A stretch of DNA of 64,000 nucleotides from Clonostachys chloroleuca (lineage: Eukaryota; Ascomycota; Sordariomycetes; Hypocreales; Bionectriaceae), in NCBI GenBank assembly GCA_037952775.1, contig JBANAY010000004.1, positions 14,818,001 to 14,882,000 of the forward strand, written 5' to 3'. The notes under the pieces were generated by a model, which made no database searches, was not told the origin of the DNA, and saw only the letters and a program-made list of their open reading frames with translations. Below, in pieces: positions 1-11,070 of this stretch. A program made the position numbers and the translations under genes. The stretch's first letter is position 1, and every line of letters begins with the position of its first letter.

Positions 1-10
1 AATAAATATA

Positions 11-61
11 TATATATACTAAGATAATATATATACTAAGATAATATATATACTAAGATAA
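11..61. repeat. 17-bp tandem repeat, 3 copies
   Basis: Three successive perfect copies of a 17-bp AT-rich unit (tatatatactaagataa) at the window edge, just before a dispersed repeat. Confidence 0.8.
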
Positions 62-78
62 TATATATAATATAGAAT

Positions 79-424
79 TGTGACGGTTGGTTGACTTACA
101 CTGGACGGGGTCTAGGGTAGGTCGGGGTTGACCTAATCAGAGTGTTGTTCTGAGTGGCGCGATCAGGTTGTCTTAGGCTGTGCAATGCGAGTCACTGTCA
201 ATGTGCGAGTATTGTGGAGCTAGTAACAATAGATGCGTAGACGATGTTACGGTAGAGTTGTAACTGTATTGATAACTGTCTGAAAGAGTGTTCTATCTAG
301 TGAAATGAATGTGCATATATACTAGGGGATCATTGATGCTTGGCAATGATCTGGATTCGGGGATCATGAGGATCATCGTGAGATCCGAATGATCCAGATG
401 CGATTGGTGAGAAAAAGTGGGGTC
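79..424 (+). repeat. Dispersed repeat R1, copy 1 (little RIP)
   Basis: It begins TGTGACGGTTGG and is GC-richer than its surroundings. The same sequence, with almost every difference a C-to-T or G-to-A change, recurs at about 817-1165 (same strand), 26693-26905 (same strand) and 27058-27285 (opposite strand). The TG start suggests a long terminal repeat, but no clear CA end or target duplication was found, so the element class is open. The last 90 bp contain imperfect inverted motifs around GGATTCGG and CCGAATGATCC. Confidence 0.6.
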
Positions 425-449
425 CACACGTGATAGTGCACGTTGGTCA

Positions 450-1620
450 AATTCGTAACAAGAATATATTATTAGTAATTAACTGGTATTATAGTTAATA
501 TATAGAATATTAACTATATTATTTGATTATATATAACTATATATAATAACTAAGGATAGTCCTATTAGGTAATACAGGGGTTATTTATAATATTAATCTT
601 ATAAAAGCTATATATCCTTAGTATAGTTATTATTATTACTATTATTATTACTATCTTTATCTATAGTATTATCCTTAATAGTTAGAGTAAATAGATTATT
701 ATTAATAGTAGGAGTATATTATTACTAAGCTTAGAATACTATAGTAGCTATAATATCTTCTTTATTATTATATAGTAATTAAGATAAAGTAATTAGCTAA
801 ATAAGAATTATTAATATATAATAATTAGATAACTTATACTAAATAGAGTCTAGAGTAGATTAGAAATTAAACTAATTAGAGTATAGTTCTAAGTAGTATA
901 ATTAGATTACCTTAGGCTATATAATATAAGTTATTATTAATATATAAGTATTATAGAGCTAGTAATAATAGATATATAGATAATATTATTAATAACTATC
1001 TAAAAAAATATTCTATCTAGTAAAATAAATATATATATATACTAAGGGACTTATAATAGTTTACTAGTAATCTAGAGTAAGTTTAACTAAGAATTATTCA
1101 GACTTACTAATAATCCGGAGTAATCTATCTCTTATTAATAAAGAAGGTAGGGTATACTATATAATATAGTAGGTATATACTTTATTTATAATAAGGAAGA
1201 TTATATCTATAAAAGTAAATATATATATATATTAAGAGATTATAATATATAAAATCTCTTTTATTTTCTTATAATATTATATATAGATAAGCTTATTTAT
1301 AGAAAATATAAAGATTTTTTCCGAAGAAGGAAATTATATAGTAGAAATATAAATAGTTTTATCTAATTTAAAAGTTTCTAGTAAACTTTATTATAGATAC
1401 TACTAACTAACTTTTAGATCTCGAGTTCTTAATTTAAATACTATATTATAACTATATATTTTCTATAATCTTTAGCAGAGTATACTTTATAGGTTTATAT
1501 ATAAGAATTAAATCTGGTAATATACCTCGATTACAAGCTTAAGTATATTTAAATAAAGCAAACTTATTACTATTATAGACTGAGAAGGAATTCCTAGGTA
1601 CTACCTACTATAATGGTATT
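450..1620. repeat. AT-rich RIP block with R1 copy 2 (817-1165)
   Basis: An AT-rich stretch with few CA or TG dinucleotides and no credible coding frame. From 817 it aligns with the R1 copy at 79, offset by 738 bp, almost entirely through transitions. Example: tgacttacactggac at 92 corresponds to taacttatactaaat at 830. This is the expected outcome of RIP on a duplicated sequence. Confidence 0.7.
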
Positions 1621-2900
1621 CTGAAAATGCCCTCCACAACTGCTTATCGCATTTCGATGGTATTTTCGAGTCGACCAATAGATTGGGAACAAGGATGGAA
1701 GGATATTGAACCTGTGGTAGTCTGGTATTACAGAAGGCAAGGGATGATCAGCTAATGCTGACCCGAGACTATACTATATGCTGGTGTAGTAGAGGTTTTT
1801 TTTTTTTTGGTTTTTTTTTTCAATTTTCTTGAAATATATCTTTTGTATATTTATTTAAATTTATATCTTCTTTATACATACATACATGCCAATTAAAAAC
1901 CATGACTATAGCCAGGTTCCTCAGTACGGACTTTTAAACGATACGGTGTAAGGCGACACGTGAGTTAACGACTGAGTACATGGTAACCCTTTAATTCATT
2001 TCCTGTATACTGTCCCGCCTGATGGGCGCACGTAAGGTGCTATCCCGTGGGAAGGGCTCCGTTGCTAGGATTATCACTTGAAAAATGAAGTTTGATGATC
2101 TCGAAGCCAGCCCCCTCGGCTCAGACAACGTCGTCCAACTGCCTGTTCGGCACATAGATCCCAAATGTCTTGCACTCGCTCCTACTCTCCTGGTGGTCTG
2201 GGATGTCTTACCTCTGCCCCTGTAGTTTTTCGCGACGAATTCCCGTCATCATCTTGTACAACACGAAGCAGATAATCTTGAGTGTCGAGAACTCCCGGCT
2301 TTTTTTTTTCCACCGCTCATACAGTCTATGTAGAGCAACTGAAGCGGCTGGGTACTGCGCAACGTATGCAGCCAGCCGCGCGTAAGATTCATGCCTGCAT
2401 CGATGAGTCGCACTCGATTGCGGTTGTTCTGTTTCAGCTGATCCTGTCCTCCGGGAGGCCCTGACCAAGCAAGATTTTGGCGTACTCAATTTCGTAAGTC
2501 AGCCACCCTATGCTTTCTGGAGTCTTGTTATTATCATTTCCGTGATGAGTAGCACGCCCGCAGGGACTGTGGTCAGATATAAGGACATTCCCTTAGGGTG
2601 AACCATACTCCCCCATTTACGTAATGAGTCGTAGACCGAGTTAAAAATGTCCCCTCTGGCCAGCAATTTCGATGCTGGGGCTCAACGCTTGAGTCAGCGA
2701 GGGAAAAGGTGTGGTTAAGGCGGCCACTGAGGCGGCAAATAGGACGATAACAGTATGCAGAGGCATGATGCGGCTTTTCCAGGTTTTATGAGGAACCCCT
2801 GCGACGATTGAAGAAACGTGATGCAAGGCTGCCGACTTTCAGTGCCGTCTAGCGTTTTACACTGAGTAGAGTCGTCTGTTCCATTCAATTCTCAGTATGC
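1621..2900. other. Unique DNA, no gene recognised
   Basis: GC content returns to normal. A poly-T run with two G interruptions lies at about 1797-1821. Open frames here are short and overlap each other on both strands. The minus-strand frame at 2641-2826 is hydrophobic and resembles an MFS amino-terminal segment, but it has no supporting context. I see no intact gene. Confidence 0.5.
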
Positions 2901-3084
2901 CCATCGGTTTCATCCTGCTAGTTGCTCATTTCTAGCATAGCCTTGGGTCTCATGGTAGCATCGCCATTTGGCACCACGGCCAACAAATCGGACGGAAACA
3001 GACGCTCATATTTTCCTATACCGGACTCGTACTCAGTTTTGCCTTTCAACCGCTCGTCTTGCATAGCTTGCCACAGCAAGTCAG

Positions 3085-3610
3085 GCATCATCCGTATATA
3101 TTGCTCTGTGGCTTGACACTGTTACTACTGGGAGGTGGTCTCTCTGTTCTGCTGACATGCCTCTATTCGGTTGCATCCGACATCAGCCCAGGCGATACGA
3201 AGTCATTCAGGGTTCTAACCGCCTTGTTGTGTCATTAAGGGTCATTTACTTATCAGAACATAGGGCAACTGCGATCATCCGCGTCTCTTTCGGAATCATC
3301 ACCGGTGGGATCTTCGGCCCGATGGTTGCGAGTCTCTTGATGCAGTCATTTAGCCATGGGTGCCAATATACGTCGTGTTCATCTCGAACAGCTTTTGTCC
3401 TTGTACTTCTCGCCGCTTGCCCAGAAACATTGATATGTCAAACGCTGGCAATTGCTATGACCGAATGCGGGCTTTCGGTGGTGTTTGTGCTGTTACTCTT
3501 CTTCTTGACTTTGCCTACTAGGGGAAATTCGTGCTGTCCACAGTGCTGTGTTGCTCTTTGACCCAAATTCTGGTACCTTGGCTGATATTGCTTAGTCGGC
3601 ATGTTCAATT
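3085..3610 (+). pseudogene. Relic of an MFS transporter (carboxy-terminal half)
   Basis: One frame (3085-3236) reads a hydrophobic segment with LLLLGGGLSVLL followed by LYSVASDIS, a pattern seen in fungal major-facilitator proteins. It ends at a stop near 3237. A second frame from about 3250 continues with GIITGGIFGPMVASLLMQ, FVLVLLAACPETL and a further hydrophobic segment. A third frame near 3527-3590 reads a LTQILVPWLI-like helix. At least two frame changes and one stop break the gene. No neighbouring gene suggests what it carried. The family call rests on helix patterns and two glycine-rich motifs, so confidence is moderate. Confidence 0.45.
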
Positions 3611-3903
3611 TCTTTTTGACTTTAGGTATAGCTATATATATAATCTACTATATCTCTTTTGCTGATGCGTTGATTAGATCGGGCTTGTGCAGCGTTGCGC
3701 CTCCAACCTACAATTGCGCAAGAAAGAAAGAACAAAGTGCTGGCTGTATTAGTTAGGGGCATAGCCGGTATAAGGTTAGAATCCTCAGCAGCCCAGCAGA
3801 GTTTAGGGCCTTTTGTAAGGTGGAGTTTATGGGTACGATTAGTCACATGACAAAGTGGAAAGCCCCAGCGAATGCCGTGTTGGGGCGCCGTGACATAAAT
3901 CAT

Positions 3904-4081
3904 ACCGTATAATTTCGCGGAATTCAGTCAAGACTAGCCCCACTAAATAGAAGATATCTGCGAATCAAATCTAGTGAACCGCACAGGTCCCCCCTCTTAT
4001 TACTGTATTTAGTTTAGTGTATGATGGGAAAGCAGCATTATATGGAGCTCGTCTTGACTGAATTTCGTGAAACTATACGGT
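3904..4081. mobile_element. Foldback/MITE-like element, about 178 bp, 31-bp inverted ends
   Basis: The 31 bases at 3904-3934 match the reverse complement of 4051-4081 at 28 positions, with weaker pairing continuing inward for about 8 bp. There is no coding capacity. Size and terminal inverted repeats fit a miniature inverted-repeat element. No clear target duplication was found. It ends about 180 bp before the start codon of the next gene. Confidence 0.6.
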
Positions 4082-4181
4082 ACTCGGAACTCCTTTCCAA
4101 TGCTCTCATCTCGGTCTCAGGCTCTAAGCGATATCCCTAGGATAAGTTTCGTTTCATTTAACCCTGAATTACCTTGATTAA

Positions 4182-4190
4182 AATATATAA
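4182..4190 (+). promoter_or_regulatory. TATA-like box of the MDR gene
   Basis: aatatataa lies about 75-85 bp before the ATG at 4265, a usual distance for a fungal core promoter. Confidence 0.45.
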
Positions 4191-4264
4191 AGGCCGCCTG
4201 ACGCCTTCACATAGGATTCTTTTGCTACATCCCACCACAAGATACAGCCAGTGTCACTCTCAAT

Positions 4265-5407
4265 ATGGAAATAAGCCCCCAACCTACCAACAAGGCCATA
4301 TGGCTGTCATCCTATGAAGAGCCGCCATCACTGGTTAAGTTGCCCATTCCACAAGCTACTGCTGGAGCCGTTGTCATTCGGGTGCTTGCTACCGCCATCG
4401 TTCCCTATACCCATCTCGTTCATTCTGGCAAACTCCCACAGCTCAATATGAACCTGCCCCTTGTCCCCAACCCTAATGCTGTGGGCCGGATTTTTGCTGT
4501 TGGACCAGATGCGGTCAATGTCAAAGTCGGTGATCTAGTGTACACGGATGCCACTGTACGTGCGAGAGATGATCCCAGCGTCATGATCATGTCTGGCCAC
4601 CATGGCGGCGAGGGTGCTTCGGGCCAGAAGTTGATGCAGGGGGAGTGGCGTGACGGCTCCTTGCAGCAGTTTCAGAAAGTGCCGCTAGAGAATGTCTACC
4701 GACTAGAGGAAAACAAGCTCGTGCACGGCCTGGGCTATTCTCCCTCGATTTTACAGTCTATTGCCCACTACTCTGTTGCGGGAGGTGCGATTATCGAGGC
4801 TGCCGACGTAAAGGTTGCCGAAACAGTTGTGATCGGTCCTTCTAGTGGCTCTTTTGGTGGCCTAGCGGTTGAACTCGCCCTCTTGTTGGGTGCAAATGTG
4901 ATCGCACTCGGTAGGAGCGAATCGAAGCTGGTAGCTATGAAGGAAAAGCTCAATAACCACCCAAGGCTTCATTATGTCGTCATGACAGGTGACGTGGCCC
5001 TGGATACGGAAGCCATCTTAAGAACGACACCAAATGGAGCTGGAGCAGACGTATATAACGATTGGACCCCTGGTGAGGTCGCTTCGCCTCCATTTCTTCC
5101 CGCCGCAGCACGCGCCATGAAAAGAAAAGGCCGATTGGTCCTGAGCGGCGGTTCGCCTGGTAGTCTGGATATCCCTTACGCATTTATAGTGCATAAAGAT
5201 CTGCAAGTTAAGGGCAAATGGATGTGCGAGCGTAAGACGCTACTTCAGCTAATCAATATGATCGAGATGGGGCAGCTAAAGATTGGAATCGAGTCCGGCA
5301 CTGAGATTACGAGTTACTCTCTTGATGAATTGGAGAAAGCAGTCGAGTATGCGTCCAAGAATGGTAGTTGGAGGAACTATACTGTAGTAGAGCCAAATAT
5401 TGAGTGA
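4265..5407 (+). CDS. MDR-superfamily quinone oxidoreductase / alcohol dehydrogenase-like protein
   Basis: A single-exon gene of 380 residues starting at an ATG, a usual length for medium-chain dehydrogenases. Residues 30-150 have the GroES-like fold pattern (VIRVLATAIVPYTHLVHSG, PNPNAVGRIFAVG, VKVGDLVYTD). A Rossmann nucleotide site follows at about residues 196-220, with GPSSGSFGGLAVELA. The cysteine-rich structural zinc loop and the catalytic zinc ligands of true alcohol dehydrogenases are not evident, so a zinc-independent NAD(P)H quinone or enoyl reductase role is more likely. The substrate is unknown. It is flanked by a foldback element and a LINE relic and is not part of an evident cluster. 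An intact frame amid relics argues that it is functional. Confidence 0.85.
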   Translation: MEISPQPTNKAIWLSSYEEPPSLVKLPIPQATAGAVVIRVLATAIVPYTHLVHSGKLPQLNMNLPLVPNPNAVGRIFAVGPDAVNVKVGDLVYTDATVRARDDPSVMIMSGHHGGEGASGQKLMQGEWRDGSLQQFQKVPLENVYRLEENKLVHGLGYSPSILQSIAHYSVAGGAIIEAADVKVAETVVIGPSSGSFGGLAVELALLLGANVIALGRSESKLVAMKEKLNNHPRLHYVVMTGDVALDTEAILRTTPNGAGADVYNDWTPGEVASPPFLPAAARAMKRKGRLVLSGGSPGSLDIPYAFIVHKDLQVKGKWMCERKTLLQLINMIEMGQLKIGIESGTEITSYSLDELEKAVEYASKNGSWRNYTVVEPNIE

Positions 5408-6343
5408 GGTTCACGAGACAGCTGACTTAAGTGACGGCATAAATCACATCGTATCAATACAGGAAGCATGCTTACATTTTTCCATGAAGGAATAAAAAGA
5501 AATATGTTTTTTCTGCCACCTGGCTATAATTACCGCAACCAAAATTTATTCGCAGTATCTGGGCGGAAACCTTCCTCGAAGCTATCCTGGTGATATCCAT
5601 TTTCTTTGATTGTTTTTTGAGGACTGGCCAGTCACAGTTGTCGAAAATCGTGCTTCCGCAACACTTTATGCTAGGGGTACCTGTGATTTATTTGTAAGCG
5701 GCATTCGGTTCAAGTTCCTCCTCCAGACGAGTCCCAATCTTTGGACTCTCGGGAATATGCTCCACTCTACAGAGTACATATATTGATACTTTTGATTTCA
5801 TCAAGAAGATCTATCTGGTGAGGGAAGCTCTTTATCTCTCTTTCCAAATCCAGTAGCTCCCATCAAATATGGCAACCTCCCCAGTATACACCTGTCAGCC
5901 ACTCTTGATCGTCGCATATAAGGCATCATATCAAGACGCCCTTCTAGGGCTTCTCTACGCTCATCTAGTGTGTGAAAATTCTGAAGGTTATGAAATGCAT
6001 CCTGACCCCCTGCAGGCATCAACCGGGCATTGAAACCAACGGTCCACACATCGTGAGCATGCAGGCTTGCCTTCATCACAGTTGGTCTGTGGCTAGGTGA
6101 TGCTCATTAATTAGCTAACTACTCTTGAAGGTAAAGGTATAAATATTACCTTCTTAGCCTTACATCTAAGACACCCCTGTCGCGATTTCCGGTGCGCTGC
6201 TCTTACACGCATCATATGGAGTCTACGGAAGTGGTTTTGGAGGGTTTGGAATGTGAAATAAGTTGATGAAGCTGGTGTCCGGGAAACCGGGATCGCTGGT
6301 TGATAAGAACCGTACCCCAGAACCTAGAACATTACCCCGCAAT
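5408..6343. other. Intergenic, no gene seen
   Basis: Ordinary base composition. The minus-strand frame at 5801-6079 shows no recognisable domain. No repeats were noticed. Confidence 0.5.
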
Positions 6344-6781
6344 CTACGAGTACCTATTTACGCTAACCCAAGAGAAGGATAGTTGTGTATCGCGTATGCG
6401 CCCCAGTGTGTCAATGTTGTGTTGCAGTGAACGCCCCATGTTGAGTTGCCGAGCCTGCTGAGCACTGCCAGGGACTTGGTCACCTTGCTCCATTTCATCT
6501 GTGTGCGCTGTCCACAAGAGTTTTGTATCCACTATAAGGCCAAGGTACTTTGAGGTTGGGCTGGGTTGGCTTCTTGCGATGTGACTGGATCTTTGATCAC
6601 CGGGGTCAGTGTTGATATTTGGCTTTTGCAAGCCCCTTGTCCGCACATGGTCCGGAATATCGTCGCATTTCCCATTGGCTCCAGCTTTCGTCATCGCCTC
6701 TTCAACCATGTTCGCCCCTTCCCCGAATCCACAGACGGTCCGACTGCCCCCGCAGCGCCGACGTCGGGGACTCTCAATCAC
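6344..6781 (-). pseudogene. Relic of a Tad1-like non-LTR retrotransposon reverse transcriptase
   Basis: The minus-strand frame includes SKYLGLIVDTKLLWTAHTDE, which matches the KYLGV..D..L.W..H motif after the reverse-transcriptase fingers/palm in Tad1/I-clade LINEs. The following region (QQARQLNMGRSLQHNIDTLG) resembles the thumb. Only about 145 codons are left. The catalytic FADD region is not seen and the frame is probably shifted upstream. It is a dead fragment and is not AT-biased, so it escaped heavy RIP. Confidence 0.55.
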
Positions 6782-7077
6782 TGGGGCTAACTCCGCTCTC
6801 TCCGCACGACTCTATTCGCAAGCACACTCTATCACCAGATTATGACAGCATCATATTTCTCTCACCGTCTTAGTTCGACTTGGAATAGCTCTTTGCATTC
6901 TACTGGTAAAAGGCCCGAATGTCAAACATCAACCATGTTGATCAAAATGTCAGCAAACAATGGTATGAATTAGATACAGGTATAACTTGAAGCACGTCCC
7001 TTAGAAACTTCCCTCGAGATGAGGAATTTAAGCATTGAGAAACCATCAAATTGTTACAATCGGCTTCTTCTGTCGCA

Positions 7078-9282
7078 ATGATGCTATCCTATGTTACTCT
7101 CCTGCTTGGAGCTGTGTCCCTTGGATACGCTTCCGACAGCAACGAATCATGTCCTGCCATCACTCAACACCTCAGTGACCCTCCCTATGAAAACTACTTT
7201 TACTCCGATTGTCACGTTGATGCTCAAAGCGTCATTACAAGTCCCCTCCCCTCCTCCAATCTAACAATCATCGGCCCGAGGCTGATTGTTGCTTGGCCTG
7301 CGGGAAATAGTGGCCTCTGCACGTTCTTCAAGCCCCAGAATGGGAAGAATGGAACGTTGGGAATGGAGCTCGTGAATTCTACTTTGGGAGAACCATTGAG
7401 AGGCATTTACGATACCCAGGGCTCCTCTGATGTCCCAAATGTGGGAGTCGAAGGGGTTATCTCATTTAATACATCTACAGAATTGACGACCGCTATTCTG
7501 GGTAGTATTCGCAACATACGCGACTTTACCGAGGGCCCTAGTATTCTGGAGCCTATTATTCAAGATGCTACTAAGGTCACTAAGTTTAACAAGACTGGTG
7601 TTCAATTCTCTCGTTTGTGGTTGGATAATATTACGACTACAACCCTTACTCTCCTACCTTGGGAAAATCCGGACATTGAGATTGAGATCAATAATGGAAC
7701 GGCTAGCTTTGGCGCCGGTTTCTATCATTTTTCAGCATCCCTCAACTACCCTCAATTGAAACAGCTCGCCCCCGGGCAGGTTCTGGATAGGGATGCGCAG
7801 GCATTGATCAAAGAAAAGCCCTCCCAGACAAGCTCTCTTTCTTTCTTCTCCTATACTGAGAAGCTCCTTGCAGGAGGCTGGAGATTCTTGACTTACTTCG
7901 GTCGTGATAGCATGATTTCAGCTTTGCTTCTGGAACCCGTTCTGAGCACGGGCAATGGCTCTGCTATGGAGGCGGTGATTGGAGCAGTCCTTGAACGTAT
8001 GAATCGCACTGATGGATCCGTCTGTCACGAAGAAACCATTGGAGATTACGCGACTTTTCTAAACCTGAAAAAAAACATCAGTTCCACTGCTGCTGGATTT
8101 ACATACCCCATGATTGACACCGATTACTTCTTACCAGTCCTAATGGCGAGATACTTTGATGCTTCACCTAAGCGGATCAACCCCCTACTGAACGTCAAAG
8201 CTGGTAGCGTCGACAGCGAGAACAAGAATTTGACCTGGGGTGATCTCAGCTATATCGGCGCTCAGAAGATCATGAATATGACGAAAGCCTTTGCGGACGA
8301 GGAAACGGTGGAGAATCTGATGCGCCTCAAAGAGAGCGAAGTTGTCGGGCAATGGCGTGATTCCACTTACGGTCTTGCTAACGGGCGGATTCCCTTTGAT
8401 GTCAATTGTGCATTGGTTCCCGCTGCGTTGTATGCCATTTCGAAACTCGCAGAGATGCCTGGTGTCTACCCCAACAACTCCATCACGCAAGACTGGGCAG
8501 CAATTGCAGCGGAGAGAGCCAAAATTTGGGAGGACAAGACGCTCTCTTTCTTCCAGTACAATGTCACTGTTGACGAGGCAGAGTCTCGGTTGCAAGAATA
8601 TATGGATAAGAATACTTTTTATGATGGCCCGACACATGCTGACACTCTTGCAAACTACTCATCATCGGGCAAAGTTATCGACTATGCCCTTGCGATTAAC
8701 AGCAGCGACTCACCTGAAAAGATTCCTATTATGCACACGGATACAGCGTTTCGACTTTTCTTGCTCAACTCCACAAATGATGACCAACTGACGACTTTCA
8801 TTAACGCCACGGCAAATACCATTATCCGCCCATTCCCTGCCGGTCTTGCGACTCCTGTTGGAGCGGTGGTTGCTAATCCCGCGTTATCAGGCGAGAACGT
8901 TCTGATTGCCAACTTTACCAACTCGGCGTACCATGGCACCGTAGTCTGGAGCTGGCAGTTAGCTCTCATGGCGAAGGGTTTGGAGCGACAGCTGGAGCGC
9001 TGCACAAAGCCTAATTCGGTCCCCGCATTCTGCAGTGACAAGGGAGTATATGGTGCTGTCAAGAAGGCATACAATATTCTCTGGGATATCATTGACGACA
9101 ATACCAGTTTGTTGCAGTCTGAGGTTTGGAGTTGGACCTACAGTGGCAACGCTGGGTATAAGATGGCACCGCTGGGAGCACTTCCTCCTCCTCCAGGTGT
9201 GAGTGGCGGCACAGAGAGTAATGTGAGACAGTTGTGGAGTTTGACATTTTTGTCTGTGGCGAGGAATACGGACTACAAATAG
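7078..9282 (+). CDS. Secreted six-hairpin (alpha/alpha)6-barrel glycosidase-like protein
   Basis: A single-exon gene of 734 residues. I chose the ATG at 7078 because it gives a signal peptide (MMLSYVTLLLGAVSLGYA, with likely cleavage after YA). The open frame upstream of it has no ATG. The mature protein is rich in N-glycosylation sequons, consistent with secretion. The central part has TYFGRDSMISALLLEP and, about 50 residues later, CHEETIGDYAT. Both are typical of amylo-1,6-glucosidase-like six-hairpin enzymes, where acidic residues at helix ends catalyse hydrolysis. Aromatic-rich motifs such as VWSWQLALMAKG and EVWSWTYSGNAGYK lie near the end. Substrate cannot be read from sequence; an alpha-linked glucan or oligosaccharide is plausible. 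No linked sugar gene is nearby. Confidence 0.8.
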   Translation: MMLSYVTLLLGAVSLGYASDSNESCPAITQHLSDPPYENYFYSDCHVDAQSVITSPLPSSNLTIIGPRLIVAWPAGNSGLCTFFKPQNGKNGTLGMELVNSTLGEPLRGIYDTQGSSDVPNVGVEGVISFNTSTELTTAILGSIRNIRDFTEGPSILEPIIQDATKVTKFNKTGVQFSRLWLDNITTTTLTLLPWENPDIEIEINNGTASFGAGFYHFSASLNYPQLKQLAPGQVLDRDAQALIKEKPSQTSSLSFFSYTEKLLAGGWRFLTYFGRDSMISALLLEPVLSTGNGSAMEAVIGAVLERMNRTDGSVCHEETIGDYATFLNLKKNISSTAAGFTYPMIDTDYFLPVLMARYFDASPKRINPLLNVKAGSVDSENKNLTWGDLSYIGAQKIMNMTKAFADEETVENLMRLKESEVVGQWRDSTYGLANGRIPFDVNCALVPAALYAISKLAEMPGVYPNNSITQDWAAIAAERAKIWEDKTLSFFQYNVTVDEAESRLQEYMDKNTFYDGPTHADTLANYSSSGKVIDYALAINSSDSPEKIPIMHTDTAFRLFLLNSTNDDQLTTFINATANTIIRPFPAGLATPVGAVVANPALSGENVLIANFTNSAYHGTVVWSWQLALMAKGLERQLERCTKPNSVPAFCSDKGVYGAVKKAYNILWDIIDDNTSLLQSEVWSWTYSGNAGYKMAPLGALPPPPGVSGGTESNVRQLWSLTFLSVARNTDYK

Positions 9283-10403
9283 TTTTGGTATATGAGAAAA
9301 GATGTATTCACCATATCATTCTATCGCCTCTTATGGTTGGGTCCTTATTGCCGTGAATAATGGCCTGCAGTGACCCGCAGACTACGAAGGCACAAACTAG
9401 GCGCTGAGGAGCTGAGGGATTTACAGTACCGCGGCGTCATGAAGCTGCTGATGAAGAAGTCTTTGTACCGAAGGAATATCGAATTAAAATCACCTGCTCA
9501 TGAACCAACAAAGCGTGTCATCGAGGCATGACAATTCGACCATCGAAGTAGTAGTCTCAGCAGTATAAGACAGGGGCATGCTTAGCTCTGCGAGTTCCAT
9601 AGTAAGAAGGTGGTTGAGATCTGGATCGGAAGGCGCTGTACGAACTGCTGGCAGAATGCAATTATCCTAGGCACCGACGATCAAGGTTTATGTTTATCTC
9701 CCTCGGCTCGACGGCGACTCGCTTCGTTGGTGACGGTTCACGTCGCTGTCTGTGCCCTCGGACGTATCACTTCGAACCACGCCATCAAGCGGTGGATTGA
9801 CGCTAAGCACGCTTGCCACCGAAGAATTCGTTTCTAGCTTTATGCAAAGTCTACGAATAGTATCCGATATTGGCTTCATAAGGGCAATCCTAAATACTTT
9901 AGGCTATGGGCCTATCCAGGTATTCGCGAACCACGTGCTGGCTGGGGAAACACAGGAGCAGGATGGTGAAGAGACAGATCTAACGCTCACTGGAATTGGA
10001 CCAGACTGTTACGAGCTCGAACTTTTTGTAGTTACTGGAGATGGCTTAACTATAGAAAGTATGATATTATATTAAAACCGTTTATAACATGCTTGATGAG
10101 CAGACGGGAGATATGCAGCCGTATGGGTTTCCAACTGTGTAAACCTTCCTGTAATTGTTCCTGTAAGCTAGGTGTGTCAAGACGTTTTTATTTCTTTAGT
10201 AAGATATAGCTTTAATATTCAGGTGTGGGCTGAAACTATTCACTGCAGAGGCCAAGTACCTATTCAGTTCTGGTCTCAGAAATTAAAGCAGCATCCTACT
10301 TCTGTACTAATTCCGCTTTAATCTTACTTCACTTCATCTGTACCTTAATGGCTTCCAGTTTCCATAGTAGATCGCATCATACAGAAGACTGAAACTTAAA
10401 TCT
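9283..10403. other. Intergenic, no convincing gene
   Basis: A plus-strand frame at 9752-10075 reads about 107 residues but lacks an ATG at its beginning and has no recognised domain. The rest shows only short frames. AT content rises towards 10.4 kb. Confidence 0.5.
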
Positions 10404-11070
10404 TCATCCATAATAATCGTCCAGCAACCTTGACCCTTCCTTGCTATAGAATCTTTCTCTTATTATTCCAGATTCGCCAGCTAGGGTATATATTCCTCTT
10501 CGCCAGAGCTCTGGTACTAAAAGTTCTATAATATCTTCCCAGGTCCCCGGTATTACAATATAACTAATATTACACCTGTTAATATCTATAACCTCGATCT
10601 ATCTTTCTATCTTATCAGCAATCTTATTAACTATACCTACTAGCATAGACCCTGTTATACCTAAGGCTACTGCTTTACTAATATTTTAAAGTATCTACTT
10701 AGGTATACTATTATTATTATAAGATAGGATATTTAAGTAGGACTCGATATAACTATTAGATACCCTAATATTATTAGCCCTAATCTTAGTATCTAAATTA
10801 AACTTACTTAAATCTAAATAGATAGTACTATACTAGTATACTAGTCTATCTTCTTTATTAGTATACTTAAGTACTTCTTAATATTTATACTCTATATCTT
10901 TCTTAGTCTTTCTAATAATGGGTATTATTGATATAAAGAACTTAACTGAGTTTGGGTAGTGCCTGTGCTCTACTAGTTTATGCTGGATCGCTTTTACTTT
11001 TGGTATAATTATTCCTGCGGTAATCCGATAATGAAGATTCCTTCAGTATGTCTAGCTCCGAATTTGATAC
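10404..11070 (-). pseudogene. RIP-damaged luciferase-like FMN monooxygenase (NtaA/SnaA family), carboxy-terminal part
   Basis: Reading the minus strand towards the stop at 10404-10406 gives family landmarks in order: a segment like EGIFIIGLPQ, a one-base frame change, HRHYPNSVKFF, IIPIIRKTKKDIEYKY, LDLSKFN, SKAVALGITGS, IADKIER, then CNISYIVIPGTWEDIIEL and LVPELWRRGIYT. NtaA-type flavin monooxygenases end with a PELQRRG motif of this kind. Several internal stops are TAG or TAA where Trp or Gln is expected, which is the signature of C-to-T mutation by RIP. The amino-terminal half is missing or unrecognisable. No intact copy is in the window. Confidence 0.7.

Noticed and set aside
3622..3903. 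93-codon minus-strand frame
   Set aside because: No domain, and it ends at the foldback element edge; likely chance.
7051..7077. Upstream extension of the glycosidase gene
   Set aside because: It would need a TTG start; the ATG at 7078 gives a proper signal peptide.
9752..10075. 107-codon plus-strand frame
   Set aside because: It begins at GTG, no ATG, no domain and no neighbour support.
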